DNA of 64,000 nucleotides, taken from positions 235,939,770 to 236,003,769 of the forward strand of contig JAUPFV010000005.1 of NCBI GenBank assembly GCA_036936605.1, read 5' to 3'. A program made the translations under genes and the position numbers. The stretch is from Limnanthes douglasii subsp. nivea. Its lineage: Eukaryota > Streptophyta > Magnoliopsida > Brassicales > Limnanthaceae. Shown one piece after another: positions 24,501 through 34,956 of the stretch. Every line of letters starts with the position of its first letter. The first letter of the stretch is position 1. The notes under the pieces were generated by a model, which saw only the letters and a list, made by a program, of their open reading frames with translations, made no database searches and was not told the origin of the DNA.

Positions 24501-26319
24501 TCTTCAACCTCAATCATTGAACCTAAGCTCTTCTTACTACCAGCTCCGTCATCTACCTTCCGTCTTGTACTTCTGTTCGCAACACATTTCTTTCTTTTCC
24601 TACTCCTCTGTTCGCTTGTTTCACCAGCCCGTAGTAACTGTCTCCGCGAATCATTTACTCCATAAACAAAACATTCCGATGCTGTAAACACCAACTCCCC
24701 GCCGACAACCTAGGAAATACAGTAGTAATATACATTGAGCAGCCCAATATTATAATCATTACTTATAATATTCACGGCTTCGATTTGTACGTAATACTTT
24801 GGTAGATATGAGATCAGACATTGCTATATGTATAAACCAAACACCAACGTAGTATTCTACTGCTAATTCACTGATAGATATAATGTACTACTACGGTAGA
24901 TGTGTACATAAACATGCAGGTTTTTGTATCATCAACATATGCGCTTTGTTTCATACCACAACATTGACATTGCTAAGTGAGTTGCATACCTCGTCGTCCC
25001 TGAGCTCACCGACCAACTGGATCATTTCGAATGTCGACTCCTTGCCCTCTAGCCCCCACCACTTGTAACATCTAGGGATTATGTTTGGCCTTGGTATGTC
25101 GACGTTCATCGAAATATGCTCCATAAGAAACGGATGCACAGAACATAACTAACCATTAAAAAAACCATTTTCGTAACAGACATACTGATCATAACACACT
25201 ATACTTACAAAAAGCAGAGCAACACATCCGATAACTCTAGAAGGATGGCCGGCCTTAATACATCTGTCCAGCGATTTGTGAAGCTTATCCAAGATGGCTC
25301 CAGACCAGTCATAGTCGTTTATCTTGTCGAGATTCTCCACGTAGTAGATTGCTGTCCAGCCAATAACGTCGCCCGACACAGAAAAAAACTGTGTCGAGCA
25401 TATGAAAAGTATCAGTAGCCGAGCCACATCCTTCGCTTCATCCTCCCCTCCTTCGCTGACTGCTTTCTCGATTGTTTCCTACAAAAATAGCCAAAATAAT
25501 TACAACAATACAGAAATAACAATTAAAGGCATCCACACCTAGTAAGACATTAGATAGATATGATGGCATACATACCCTATCTGTTTGTTACACAACCTGA
25601 TATCTATCCCTGTATACATTGCTATCTATGCGGCTACCCTCTGATATCCACCCTATTCAATATTGCTATCTATGTTTCCATATTTTACATTAGGTCTACA
25701 TTGTCTGTTCTTTTACTGTTACCATAGCTCTGATATCTTAGTGTTCATAGATTGCGATTTATAGCTATCTATTTATATTGATGTCAAAATTTGCCGTCAT
25801 TTCATCAACCTACTGAGCCTGCAACATGAACTACAAAACAACTACATTCTAACATACTCTATTTACCTTTATTAGCGCGTTGGAAACTGATTTTTCGTTC
25901 GTTGGCCTGCTTCTCCTCGTCCTTGGACTCAAAAAATATTTCTTCATCAAAATCGAATCTAACTCGGCTCCATCGGCGTACCGAGCGATAAATCCACCAG
26001 ATTTGCTCATCGGCATCTCTTCGTTACCGTGTCTGAGGCCAAAGATCGCCTTAACATCTTTCTTCGTCAGCCTCACATGTTTTTTTCCAATCTTGAAAGC
26101 CTTCCATCTGACGTCGTATAAATTGCAGATCGCCTCGATCAAGTGGTGGAACTTTTTAAGCTTCAGAACCTCGTTCCTCAAGTCATACGAGGTCTTGAGG
26201 AAGGTGTAGAAAGGGGTTCCACGAGCAGCCTCGATGTGCTCTGCTTTGATTATATCCCGTCTCAGTACGTTGATTATTCCAACCAACCCCGAGCGGTAGA
26301 AAACTCCTGTTTTCGTCAT
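21549..26319 (-). pseudogene. DUF1985 / Ulp1-like cysteine protease gene of the MULE
   Basis: A ten-exon model on the minus strand, about 1,126 codons: 26319-25867, 25478-25209, 25148-24990, 24709-24269, 24134-23322, 23227-22850, 22774-22505, 22336-22224, 22151-21918 and 21797-21549. All introns are GT-AG; joins keep frame except exon 7 to 8, which is off by one base. Exon 1 resembles the DUF1985 domain that accompanies Ulp1 domains in plant transposons. Exon 4 is basic (RSRKRKK); exon 5 begins as a coiled coil and becomes Glu/Asp-rich. Exons 8-10 form the Ulp1 (C48, SUMO-protease-like) domain with catalytic His in NHWTLLVID and Cys in YDCGVFVCKY. The third triad residue reads Asn (SYNPM) where Ulp1 has Asp. 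In-frame TAG stops lie at 23056-23054 (exon 6) and 22301-22299 (exon 8), so the gene is dead as read. Confidence 0.85.
25560..25760. repeat. 280-bp-type repeat fragment inside intron 1 of the Ulp1-like gene
   Basis: This intron carries CCTGATATCTATCCCTGTAT, ATTGCTATCTATG and GCTCTGATATCTTAG, nearly the phrases of the minisatellite at 10290-11110. It shows that the transposase flank and the Ulp1-like gene share one repeat family. Confidence 0.8.
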
Positions 26320-27434
26320 TTTTACCTGTTAACGTTCACATAATAAGCTACTGCATTACGAAGATTTGTAGAAGTGACCAGAATCTTATACTTATCACCT
26401 AGACGTGCTGTCTGACATGTAAACTACTATCAGACGCTGATATATAATACAAGATACATTGCTATATGCTTGACGATACCTAAATACACTGAAAACATTT
26501 GAAACAGCAGCGCTATAACTGTGATAGCCGATTTAACACGTTCACGATTCAACAAGGCTAGGTTCAAATCCATGGCGTCGGAAAGGTAAACTAAATACTG
26601 ATAGATAATACAGTTCATATTGCTAGATATGGACCAAACCTACGTAAATTCACGATGCTTAAAACAGCAGCCTCACAATGCATACAACAACAGCAGCCTC
26701 ACTACCAATACAAGTCTCACGTAACATCGTCTGGTCGAGCAACAGTAACAAATCGCCTTACTCACTACCGGAGTATTAGACGTCATACAGCATGGACTAT
26801 CAATGTAAAACAACCTATACATCGACGCATATGAATCGAACAGAGACAGTGGTAGATACCTTGTTTTGTTCGAAGGCGTAAAGGATAACAGAGACACTGG
26901 GCGGTGGTTCGTCGGTGTCATTCCAAATATCGAAACAGAGACATACACAGTGGTTGCTTCGAAGGTTAGTCGTCGGCGGTGGTTCGCCGGTTGGTGTGGG
27001 AAATTTCGGAACAGAGACAGAGACAGTGGTTCCTTGTCGCCGGTGAATCGCCGGTTGATGTACGAAATATCGGAGCAGAGTCAGAGACAGTCGTTAACGG
27101 AGCCGGTGGTTCGCCGGTGGGTGTCAGCAGTGGTCGGAATAGAGGCGTCGATTGATATCGCCGGTTACGTTTGCTTTGAAAAATGACTTTTGGGTTCGCT
27201 CTCGTAAAACGTGTTTCTCTCTCCTCAAATTTAGAAATGTGAAAGTGGGGGAATTGGAACCTAAAAGTCTGATTAGAAGGTGAAAAAAAGTGGGTTTCAC
27301 CAAAACAGCCCCTTTTATACCCTTGAGGGTATAATTGTCCATATATTGGCTCTAGGTAGTTTATGAAACTAGTCCAAAAACGGCTACCATGTTGGTATTT
27401 GATAGTTGAGAAGGTATTTATGGGTACTTTTCTC
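26320..27434. other. 5' flank of the Ulp1-like gene and probable right end of the MULE
   Basis: No reliable ORF; the plus-strand ORF 26866-27186 is a by-product of a minisatellite. Motifs TACTGATAGATAATAC (about 26596) and ATTGCTATATGC (about 26459) continue the dispersed-motif pattern. The last 120 bp look like MULE terminal sequence; reading inwards on the minus strand they start GAGAAAAGTACCCATAAAT. Confidence 0.5.
26900..27140. repeat. About 75-bp GC-richer minisatellite in the Ulp1-like 5' flank
   Basis: Three diverged units containing GGCGGTGGTTCGCCGGT, GAAATTTCGGAACAGAG and GAGACAGTGGTTCCTTG. The composition is clearly richer in GC than the surroundings. Confidence 0.7.
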
Positions 27435-27445
27435 TAATAATAATG

Positions 27446-27492
<47 letters not shown>
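27435..27492. repeat. AAT microsatellite
   Basis: Nearly uninterrupted (TAA)n with one TGA interruption near the start. It lies exactly between the probable MULE end and the LINE 5' region. Confidence 0.95.
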
Positions 27493-27623
27493 CACTCGAA
27501 TACGTTTAACAGATAATTTGAATAGATGGTCTCCAAGAAACTCTGGTCTCCAAGAACAGAGCATAATAATTTTTGATTTCATTTCTTTGAATTGGGTTGT
27601 GATTCATCTCTTTCTTTGAGAAG

Positions 27624-29147
27624 ATGACTACTGATTTCAACAATATCTCGAAGGAAGATTTTCCTATACTTAGGAAATCAATGAATGTTAATTTTGAAGA
27701 AGACTCTGTCAAGAACAGAGGAATTGTTGGTGGAAGCAGGGATCAGGCTTGTAATGTTATTCTAAATCCTGTTTTTGAGGAGGTGATTAAAGAAAAAGTT
27801 TCTGATAATTTGCTAAACAATAAGGATTCGTATGCTGATTTGTTGAAGCCAAGTAGAACTGAGTTTGTACATTCCAGTGTCTCTGTTTCGCGAAATAATG
27901 AAATCCCTGTTATCACCTTCAACGGTGAAGATACAGATTGTTTGTTAAAGATCTCCAAACATACTTTGGTGGCAAAATTCGCATCAGGAAAGCCTTCAAT
28001 GGATAGTTTGAGGAATTTTTTGTTGAAGTTCAATTTCAAAGGCACCTTCAGTCTTTCAATCTGGGATTTCAGGCATGTTTTCATTGAATTTACAGAGTTA
28101 GAGGACTTAAAAAGGCTATGGTCTAAGAATGTGTGGGTCTTGGGAGACAAAACAATGAGGTTGTTGAAATGGTCTCCTGGTTACGATCCAAATCTTGAAT
28201 CTCCGTTGACGCCGGTTTGGGTTTCTTTGCCAAACTTACCGGAGTTTTTGTTTAATAGATCTACGATTTCGGAGATAGCAAAGATTCTGGGTACGCCTTT
28301 GAAGGTCTGGGTGCCTTCTATCAATAGAGCTCGACATAACTGTTGTAGATTTTGGGTTGAAATTGATGTTTCGAAGCCATTAGTTCATAAAGTTCAGGTA
28401 AGGTTTGGAGAAGATGAGAGTTATTGGCTTCATCTTGTGTATGATAAGATTCCCCTTTACTGTAATCATTGTGCCCACATTGGTCATTCTATTGATAAAT
28501 GCAAGAAAATGTTGTTGGCTCAAGGAAAGGATACTGGGAACATTGTTCAGGTGAAGGATAGTTCAAGAATTCCTGATCAAGGGTCTTGTTCTTTAAATCA
28601 AAATCAGGTGAATGGTAATTATATTGAGAATCTTCAGGATAAAAGTGCTTCTTGTTGTCAGGGTCAGCAGCCTCAGGTTCTTCTTGATAAAAGTGTTTCT
28701 GATGTTCTTGGGAAGAGTGGTGTGGCTGGTAGGTTCTTAAAGTCTGTTGTTGTAAATAAATTTTCTTCTGATGTTGATCAAGATGTCCAAAATATTGTGG
28801 AATCTGGTAGCCATAGTCCTAAGGTTCAAGAAGTTAATTCTGTTCAGCATGTTCTGGTAGAGGAGGACTCTCTTGATTTAGCTAATGATGATGAGTGAAT
28901 TGATGCTTTGAAGACTTCGGAAAGGAAGAATATGTTTGAGTCTCTTAATGAAGAAGTTCATGATTCTTTGATTCATGAAGGAAGCCTTGATAGTTCTCCT
29001 GTGAAGGGCAGTGTAGTTGAAATCAAACAAAGAAGGCAAGATCCTAAAAAGCCTAAAAAGATAACGAATGTTTGGAATACGAAAGGTCATACATCTTCAA
29101 AGATTTTGAAGTTGAAAAGGGCTCAGAAAACTTCTTCTAATACATGA
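27624..29147 (+). pseudogene. LINE ORF1 (DUF4283, CCHC knuckle) with one in-frame stop
   Basis: ORF1 of a plant L1-type LINE, expected to coat the element RNA. It starts at ATG 27624 (MTTDFNNISKEDFP). Residues about 95-240 resemble DUF4283 (FKGTFSLSIWDFRHVFIEF; LPNLPEFLFN). A CX2CX4HX4C knuckle, CNHCAHIGHSIDKC, is at about 279-292. The frame meets TGA at 28896-28898 (codon 425) but continues open in the same frame to a second TGA at 29145-29147, with a basic C-terminal part (KKPKKITNVW). That second stop overlaps the ORF2 ATG as ATGA. The first TGA is probably a mutation; readthrough cannot be excluded. Confidence 0.85.
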
Positions 29148-30684
29148 CTATTTCTATCTTAAGTTGGAATGCTAGAGGAGTTGCTAATAAAGAAACTATT
29201 CAAAGATTGAATTCTATGGTTAAGTCGTTAAAAGTCAGTTTTGTTGCTGTTCAGGAACCGTTTGTTAAGGCTGAAAAGATTGATTGGTTGGCCAAGAAGT
29301 TGAAGTTGAGTGGTTATTGTTGTAATATGAGTAATAAGATCTGGGTTTTCTGGCTTCAGGATTATAGGGTTGATATTATTTTTGATAGTGAGCAATTATT
29401 ACATCTTAAAGTTGCTCATCCAACTTTGAATAAAGTCTTTTATGTTTCTATCATCTATGCTAAGTGCAAGACTGATCTGAGATCTGTGCTTTGGGATGAA
29501 CTTAGAGCTTTGAATGTTCTATCTCAAGAATGGATTTTATTTGGTGATTTCAACATTATATCTAACATTCAGGAGCAGGCTGCTTGTTCAACAATTAATC
29601 AGAAAGGTATGGATGAGTTTAATGGTTGTATCATGGATTGTAACTTGATGGATGCTGGTTTTACAGGCTGTCCTTTTACATGGTCTAATGGTCATAAATG
29701 GAGGAGATTGGATCGTGTGTTGTATAACTCTGCCTGGTTAGATTACTTTGATTGTACTTCTGTCTCACACATGGCCAGAAGTTGCTCAGACCACTGTCCT
29801 ATCCTCATTAAAGTAACTTCTAACCTTGAAAGGTCGAAATCATCTTTTAAATTTTTGAACATGTGGGTTTCTCATCCTCAATTCTTGAAGAAGGTTGCTG
29901 ATACTTGGGCTGATAATGATAGTTCTGAGGTTAGTAATCCTATTATGGCTTTTTGGCTTAAGCAGTTTCGTTTGAAGGCTGAATTGAAGAGTTGGAATAA
30001 GGAAACTTTTGGTAATATTTTTTATGCTATTAAGCTGTCTGAGGAGAGTATTATTAGTAAAGAAGCTTTGTTTCTTAATGATTCTAATGAGATTAATAGA
30101 TTGAAATTAGATAAGGCTAAGCAGATGCACTTGATCTTGCTTGATAGAGAGGAGTTATACTGGAAGCAGAAAGCTCATTCTTCTTGGTTGAAAGACTCAG
30201 ATAGAAATACTGATGCATACCATAGTTTTGTGAAGAAAAGGGTTAAGAGAAATAGAATTGATAGAATCAAAAATGGTGACAGTTGGTTGAATGGTAAGAA
30301 GGAAATTGGAGACTCTGCTGTTGAATTTTTTAAGGACCTTCTTTCTCCTGTTACTAGTGTTGTTAAGGATGAGGATTTGTGGAATGTTATTCCCACTCTT
30401 GTAACAAATGAAGACAACAATGACTTGACTAAAATTCCTGATGATGTTAAAATTTATGGGGTGGTGAGGAGTTTAAAGTCTGAATCTGCTTCTGGGCCAG
30501 ATGGTTTCAGTGCTGAGTTTTATAAGACTTGTTGGAAGATTGTGGGAAGTGATCTGTGCAAGGCTGTTAAGGGTTTCTTTTATGGCTATAAGCTTCCTAA
30601 AGGGGTGAAAGCTACTGTAATCTGTTTGATCCCCAAGATTGAAAATCCTAACAAGTGGAAGGACTTTAGAACAATCAGTTTAAT
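29144..30684 (+). pseudogene. LINE ORF2: endonuclease and start of reverse transcriptase (truncated)
   Basis: Starts at ATG 29144 (MTISILSWNARGVANKE). The apurinic-type endonuclease motifs are all visible in order: SWNARG, VQEPF, FGDFNIISN, LDRVLYN and SDHCPILI. A linker follows, with SWLKDSDRNTDAYHSF, then the N-terminal end of the reverse transcriptase (ASGPDGFSAEFY; CLIPKIENPNKWKDFRTISL, usually FRPISL). At about 30684 the sequence switches to an inverted piece of gypsy retroelement, so the catalytic RT core is missing. The frame itself stays open to 30721, but its last dozen codons are foreign. Confidence 0.9.
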
Positions 30685-31072
30685 CACCAGTTCAAACATT
30701 AATGCAAGAACCTCCATATGAGAAAGAGTACGCACCACTTACAAATACACAACATCATGTCCGACCTATGTCAAATGAATGGGTACAACTAGCACATTTT
30801 GCTTAGCTTACAGAGTGCGCAACAACAATCTTTGAGAGCACACGTCCGCACATACAGTATCATAAGACATTTCCAATTCAGACTTCGATGGAGAATATAA
30901 GCAATCGGTATTGTAAGTATCATGAGGACATTAGCATGACACAAAGTATTACATGGCATTGAAAAATGAGATACATGCCTTGATCGAAAATAGGATCTGG
31001 TAAATTCTGTGAATAAAAATTATGTGGTTGCTTCAAAGTAAGAAAATTCTCTGATGATTTCAGAACCTATTA
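30685..31072. repeat. Inverted copy of a gypsy segment (reverse complement of 611-998)
   Basis: This 388-bp stretch is the reverse complement of 611-998 (equally 32768-33155), with few differences. It joins the LINE at its left and is followed at 31077-31102 by 26 bp of the same region in direct orientation, making a short fold-back. Confidence 0.9.
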
Positions 31073-31076
31073 TGTG

Positions 31077-31102
31077 GTACTCTTTCTCATATGGAGGTTC
31101 TT
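31077..31102. repeat. Direct 26-bp copy closing the fold-back
   Basis: Matches 953-978 in direct orientation, while its reverse complement lies at 30705-30730. The two arms are therefore inverted repeats separated by about 346 bp. Confidence 0.85.
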
Positions 31103-31201
31103 ATTATTATTATTATTATTATTATTATGCTTATTATTATTCTTATTATTATTATGCTTATTATTATGATTATTATTATTCTTATTATTATTATGCTTAT
31201 T
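31103..31201. repeat. ATT/CTT microsatellite
   Basis: (TTA)n with regular GCTTA and TCTTA interruptions. It separates the fold-back from gypsy RT sequence. The hydrophobic Ile-rich plus-strand ORF over it is an artefact. Confidence 0.95.
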
Positions 31202-31229
31202 TCAGGATTAAATTTCAAATTTATCTTTC

Positions 31230-33668
31230 TTAAGTTAACGAAAGTTTCTTATAGATCTACCAAGTGGTTCTCATCCATTTTACTTTTTACTAGCATATCA
31301 TCAATATATACTTCAAAATTTCTTCCAATCGGAGTCTCAAAATCCTTGTTTATTAGGTGTTGATAGCTTGCTCCAACATTTTTCAATCCAAATAACACTA
31401 CCTTATAGCAATTTAAACCTCTTATAGTGATGAAAGTGGCGTTTTTATGATCTTTTGGATCCATTTAGATCTAATTGCAACAAGAATATGTATTCATGAA
31501 AGAAAGTAATCGATTTCTTGAAGTAGAATCCACACATTGATTTTCGCAGAACCCGGAAGGGATCTTTTGGACATGCCCTATTTAGATCGGTAAAATCCAC
31601 ACACATTCTCCATTTATAGTTTTTTTGTTTTACTAAAACTGAATTACCAGTCTATAAAGGATATCGTGACTCGCGTATGTGCATGACCTTGGTCAAACGA
31701 TCTACCTGAATTGCAATTTCCTCGGATTTTTCTTAGGAAAAAAATCTCCTCTTCTGGATTATCGGACAAACATTACTTCGGACTGCTAACTTATGACACT
31801 AAGCAAACATGTGTAACTTAGTTGATAAAAATTAAATTAATTTTTTCCTTACCTTTAGAGATAACTTTGTGCCAACTTTTAAACTTTTACCCTAAGAGAA
31901 ATCATGATCCTTAAAACTTTCGTCTGTGATCATAAAGTCGAGGGTCTCCCTCAGATCATCTACGTGATCTGATCCCGATGAAGACCCCGTTGATTGCTAT
32001 TATTTCTCTGACTCGTCCCCTTCAATGTGCTTTGGTTCCAAATTCATTCGATAACATCCTCTTGCCATCTTTTAACTGCTTCTGACCATTCCAATATTGT
32101 TTCCCACAACATACTTCAAGCATTGATACACGGTTGATGCCACAACATGTATTCTAGACAGCATGATCTTCCAAAGATTTAATTTAAGACATTGAAGCGC
32201 CTACCACAATAAATAAGTCTGACACTACCTTTTTTAATGGTCCTCGACCTAGTTTTAATCACGCCTCGAATTCTCCTACCACTTCATCCGTTACTGCAGC
32301 AAACCCTACAATTGTTCGATATGACCGAAGAATAATGGGTGGATTATTTATATTGTTGTAAGTAGTCATAAATATAATGTTAGTGGAGTTGCCAATATCA
32401 ATCAAAACTCTTTGTATCTCATCCCCAACAATCTTGGCTACAATAACTATCGCATCTTAATGTGGACTAGCTAAGGCCATCATGCCATCATCTTCAAAAA
32501 AAAGTATTGGAGATGGATATATGTATAAGCGTGGTGCAGTAACTTTCTCTAATTAAGTTGATAGGCTAACAATATACCTTTTTCAAGAGTAATTTGATTT
32601 CCATACAACAGTATCTCCTCCAAAACATGTTAGTGACCTAAAGAAAGTACATAGTCCACTAAACCTTCCTCTCACAACTGGCTCTTCCATCATATTGATA
32701 TTGTTTTTGCATGGCTTTAAATACAAATACTTCATTGAAATATCAAATGCATCAATAGATTCTTCGTTAATAGGTTCTGAAATCATCAGAGAATTTTCTT
32801 ACTTTGAAGCAACCACATAATTTTTATTCACAGAATTTACCAGATCCTATTTTCGATCAAGGCATGTATCTCATTTTTCAATGCCATGCAATACTTTGTG
32901 TCATGCTAATGTCCTCATGATACTTACAATACCGATTGCTTATATTCTCCATCGAAGTCTGAATTGGAAATGTCTTATGATACTGTATGTGCGGACGTGT
33001 GCTCTCAAAGATTGTTGTTGCGCACTCTGTAAGCTAAGCAAAATGTGCTAGTTGTACCCATTCATTTGACATAGGTCGGACATGATGTTGTGTATTTGTA
33101 AGTGGTGCGTACTCTTTCTCATATGGAGGTTCTTGCAATAATGTTTGAACTGGTGCTCGAGCTCGGACAACACTTGTTGGATTTGAATTGTTACGTTGTC
33201 TTTCCTCCACCAGAATTTTTTTTTATCTACTTGATCTAATAGCGCCCCAAACGTTATTGATTACCTCTCTACCGCGTTATCCTTCATTATTTTGGGCAGG
33301 AGTCCTATTCACAAAGTAGTCAACATCACTTTATCCTCACAACTTTCCATATCAGTCTTAGCCTTGATAAAATGGTTTGTATAATCCTTAAGGCTCTCTC
33401 CCACCTACGGTCTACAGTAAATAATTGTATCACCATTTGCTCGAAATTTTTTACTTCCCACAAAGTGTTGACGAAACAAATTCATGAACGTATCAATTTT
33501 TTTAATGCAACCCTCATACAAAAAATTGTACCACTTTGAAGTTGCATTCTTAAATGTCCGGGAGAAAGCTGTGCATAAAAACTTGTCATCCTCGTCATAG
33601 TTAATCATGAAATTTTTGAATATTTCTATGTGGTTATCCGGATCTTGTGTTCCATCAAACTTTTCCAC
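31230..33668 (-). pseudogene. Ty3/gypsy gag-protease-RT remnant (copy 2 and extension)
   Basis: Minus-strand gypsy polyprotein remains, longer than copy 1 because the sequence left of 32158 is visible. Gag core at 33668-33405, protease-like region near 32412-32372, then towards lower coordinates the RT. At about 31620-31535 it reads KWRMCVDFTDLNRACPKDPF, and at 31464-31249 an open stretch reads GLKNVGASYQHLINKDFE then EVYIDDMLVKS, with the YIDD catalytic motif. Frame changes lie between the blocks. The element ends at the ATT repeat near 31201, without RNase H or integrase. Confidence 0.85.
31640..32157 (-). other. Gypsy pol sequence left of duplicate copy 2
   Basis: Degraded minus-strand sequence between protease and RT blocks, with fragments such as MARGCYRMNLEPKHIEGD near 32090-32030. 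It precedes the second copy of the duplicated block without any break, so the block's homology to copy 1 probably extends beyond the window start. Confidence 0.6.
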
Positions 33669-34551
33669 CTTAGAAATATCAAACCACTTAGGTAGATGCC
33701 CTGAAAGGATTTCTGGGGAGAGAGGAGATGACCTCCAATTATGTCTTATTTTATACGCACTGCCCCTCGACCTTCATTCACAACTGTGTATAAACCTTCT
33801 TTTGATAGATAAGTAAATTGATTACTCACACAGTATTCAAGATTATGGCTGCCAAAAAGAATTTACATGTATAAATTTATTTGTTTATGTTGAGCTATGT
33901 TCACAATCCTGGTCGGCTCCTTGGAACCAAACTCTTTTTTCCATGTTTGTGTTTTTCATTCTTTGAACCCTTGGCTCTATGAGATGTCCTAGGACCACCT
34001 CTTCGCTTTCGCGAATCTTTTCTTTTGTAAATTTTTTTGACGTCGATTATCCTTTTCAGAAAAAATATTCATCAGAACTGTACGATGAATATTCACTTGA
34101 TTATGTTGATTTATAATGATGTCCAGATCTCACTCTTCCTTTTGATGAATAATGACTTTTCTTTTAACGTCTTTCATGAGTACGGAGAATATCTTCTATG
34201 CGTTCTTTTCAAAATGTTCATTCTCTTCAGATATTTGATTTTAGTCTTTGGGAACTTATTAACGTCTCTTTTTAAGCGTTCAAACTTTCATTATCTTCCA
34301 AAAGTTCGTTCTTCCGAGTTATCAAAATATAATCTTCTAATAGCTCCTCAATACATCAATCATTATCATTTCCTTCATTTATTATTTGTTCCTCTATTTG
34401 AAGATCTTCAGATGAGTCTCTGACCACACGATGCGTTAGACCAACGTTTAACTCTCCTCGGATTTTTGTCTCCATCACTTTCTCAATGTTTCAAAAATAA
34501 TACTATGGTTTTGGAATAACGATTTTGGGTACCAGTAATAATTTCCACCGA

Positions 34552-34947
34552 TGGCGTCAATGATGAGTTCCAGATATTTCTTAGTTATGTTTCCTGTCAC
34601 GATAATGTTTGTATGAGATTATATATCACAACAATATTCGTGTGAGAGTGTTTTTAGAGAGAGAAAGAGACAAAGAAAATAAAGTTGTAAATTGATTAAT
34701 GATTGGACAATTTTCCTAAAAAAGGGTGGTCCTTTATATAGTGCAAGTGGTAAATCCTTAATTTATAGATTGACCCCCTCTTATGTGGGTATTTTCACCC
34801 CACCATTTTACTAACTCTAACTATATATATTAACTATTACAAGTGACCTCATTATCATTACATACTTGTCATATTTTATCCTCAACTCTTTATTACATAA
34901 AATCAATTCCTTTATTAATCTAATTTTGCATATTCATCCCAATATTC
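34552..34947 (-). other. Putative gypsy LTR/leader (copy 2)
   Basis: Same as 2395-2790, including the TATA-like element and the primer-binding-like end beside gag. Confidence 0.5.
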
Positions 34948-34956
34948 TCTCCCCTT

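Larger units (their letters stand above)
15729..27434. mobile_element. MULE carrying transposase, acidic-protein and Ulp1-like genes
   Basis: From unit C rightwards the sequence reads as one large Mutator-like element: transposase (+) at the left, then two converging minus-strand genes. MULEs with Ulp1-like cargo are known in plants (the Kaonashi group of Arabidopsis and related elements in melon and others). The right end is probably close to 27434, where a GGGTACTTTTCTC-type terminus runs into an AAT microsatellite. The left terminus was lost in the tandem array, so I could not test for terminal inverted repeats or a target duplication. Short TGATAG / TTGCTAT motifs unify all non-coding parts of this segment. 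Confidence 0.65.
27493..30684 (+). mobile_element. L1-type LINE, 3'-truncated
   Basis: A non-LTR retrotransposon with 5' leader, ORF1 (nucleic-acid-binding) and ORF2 (endonuclease plus the beginning of reverse transcriptase). LINEs normally lose their 5' end. Here the 5' end is present, while everything after the RT start is missing at about 30684, so the loss came from a later rearrangement. No tail or target duplication can be seen. Confidence 0.88.

Noticed and set aside
31091..31363. Plus-strand ORF rich in Ile
   Set aside because: It translates the ATT microsatellite and then antisense gypsy RT.
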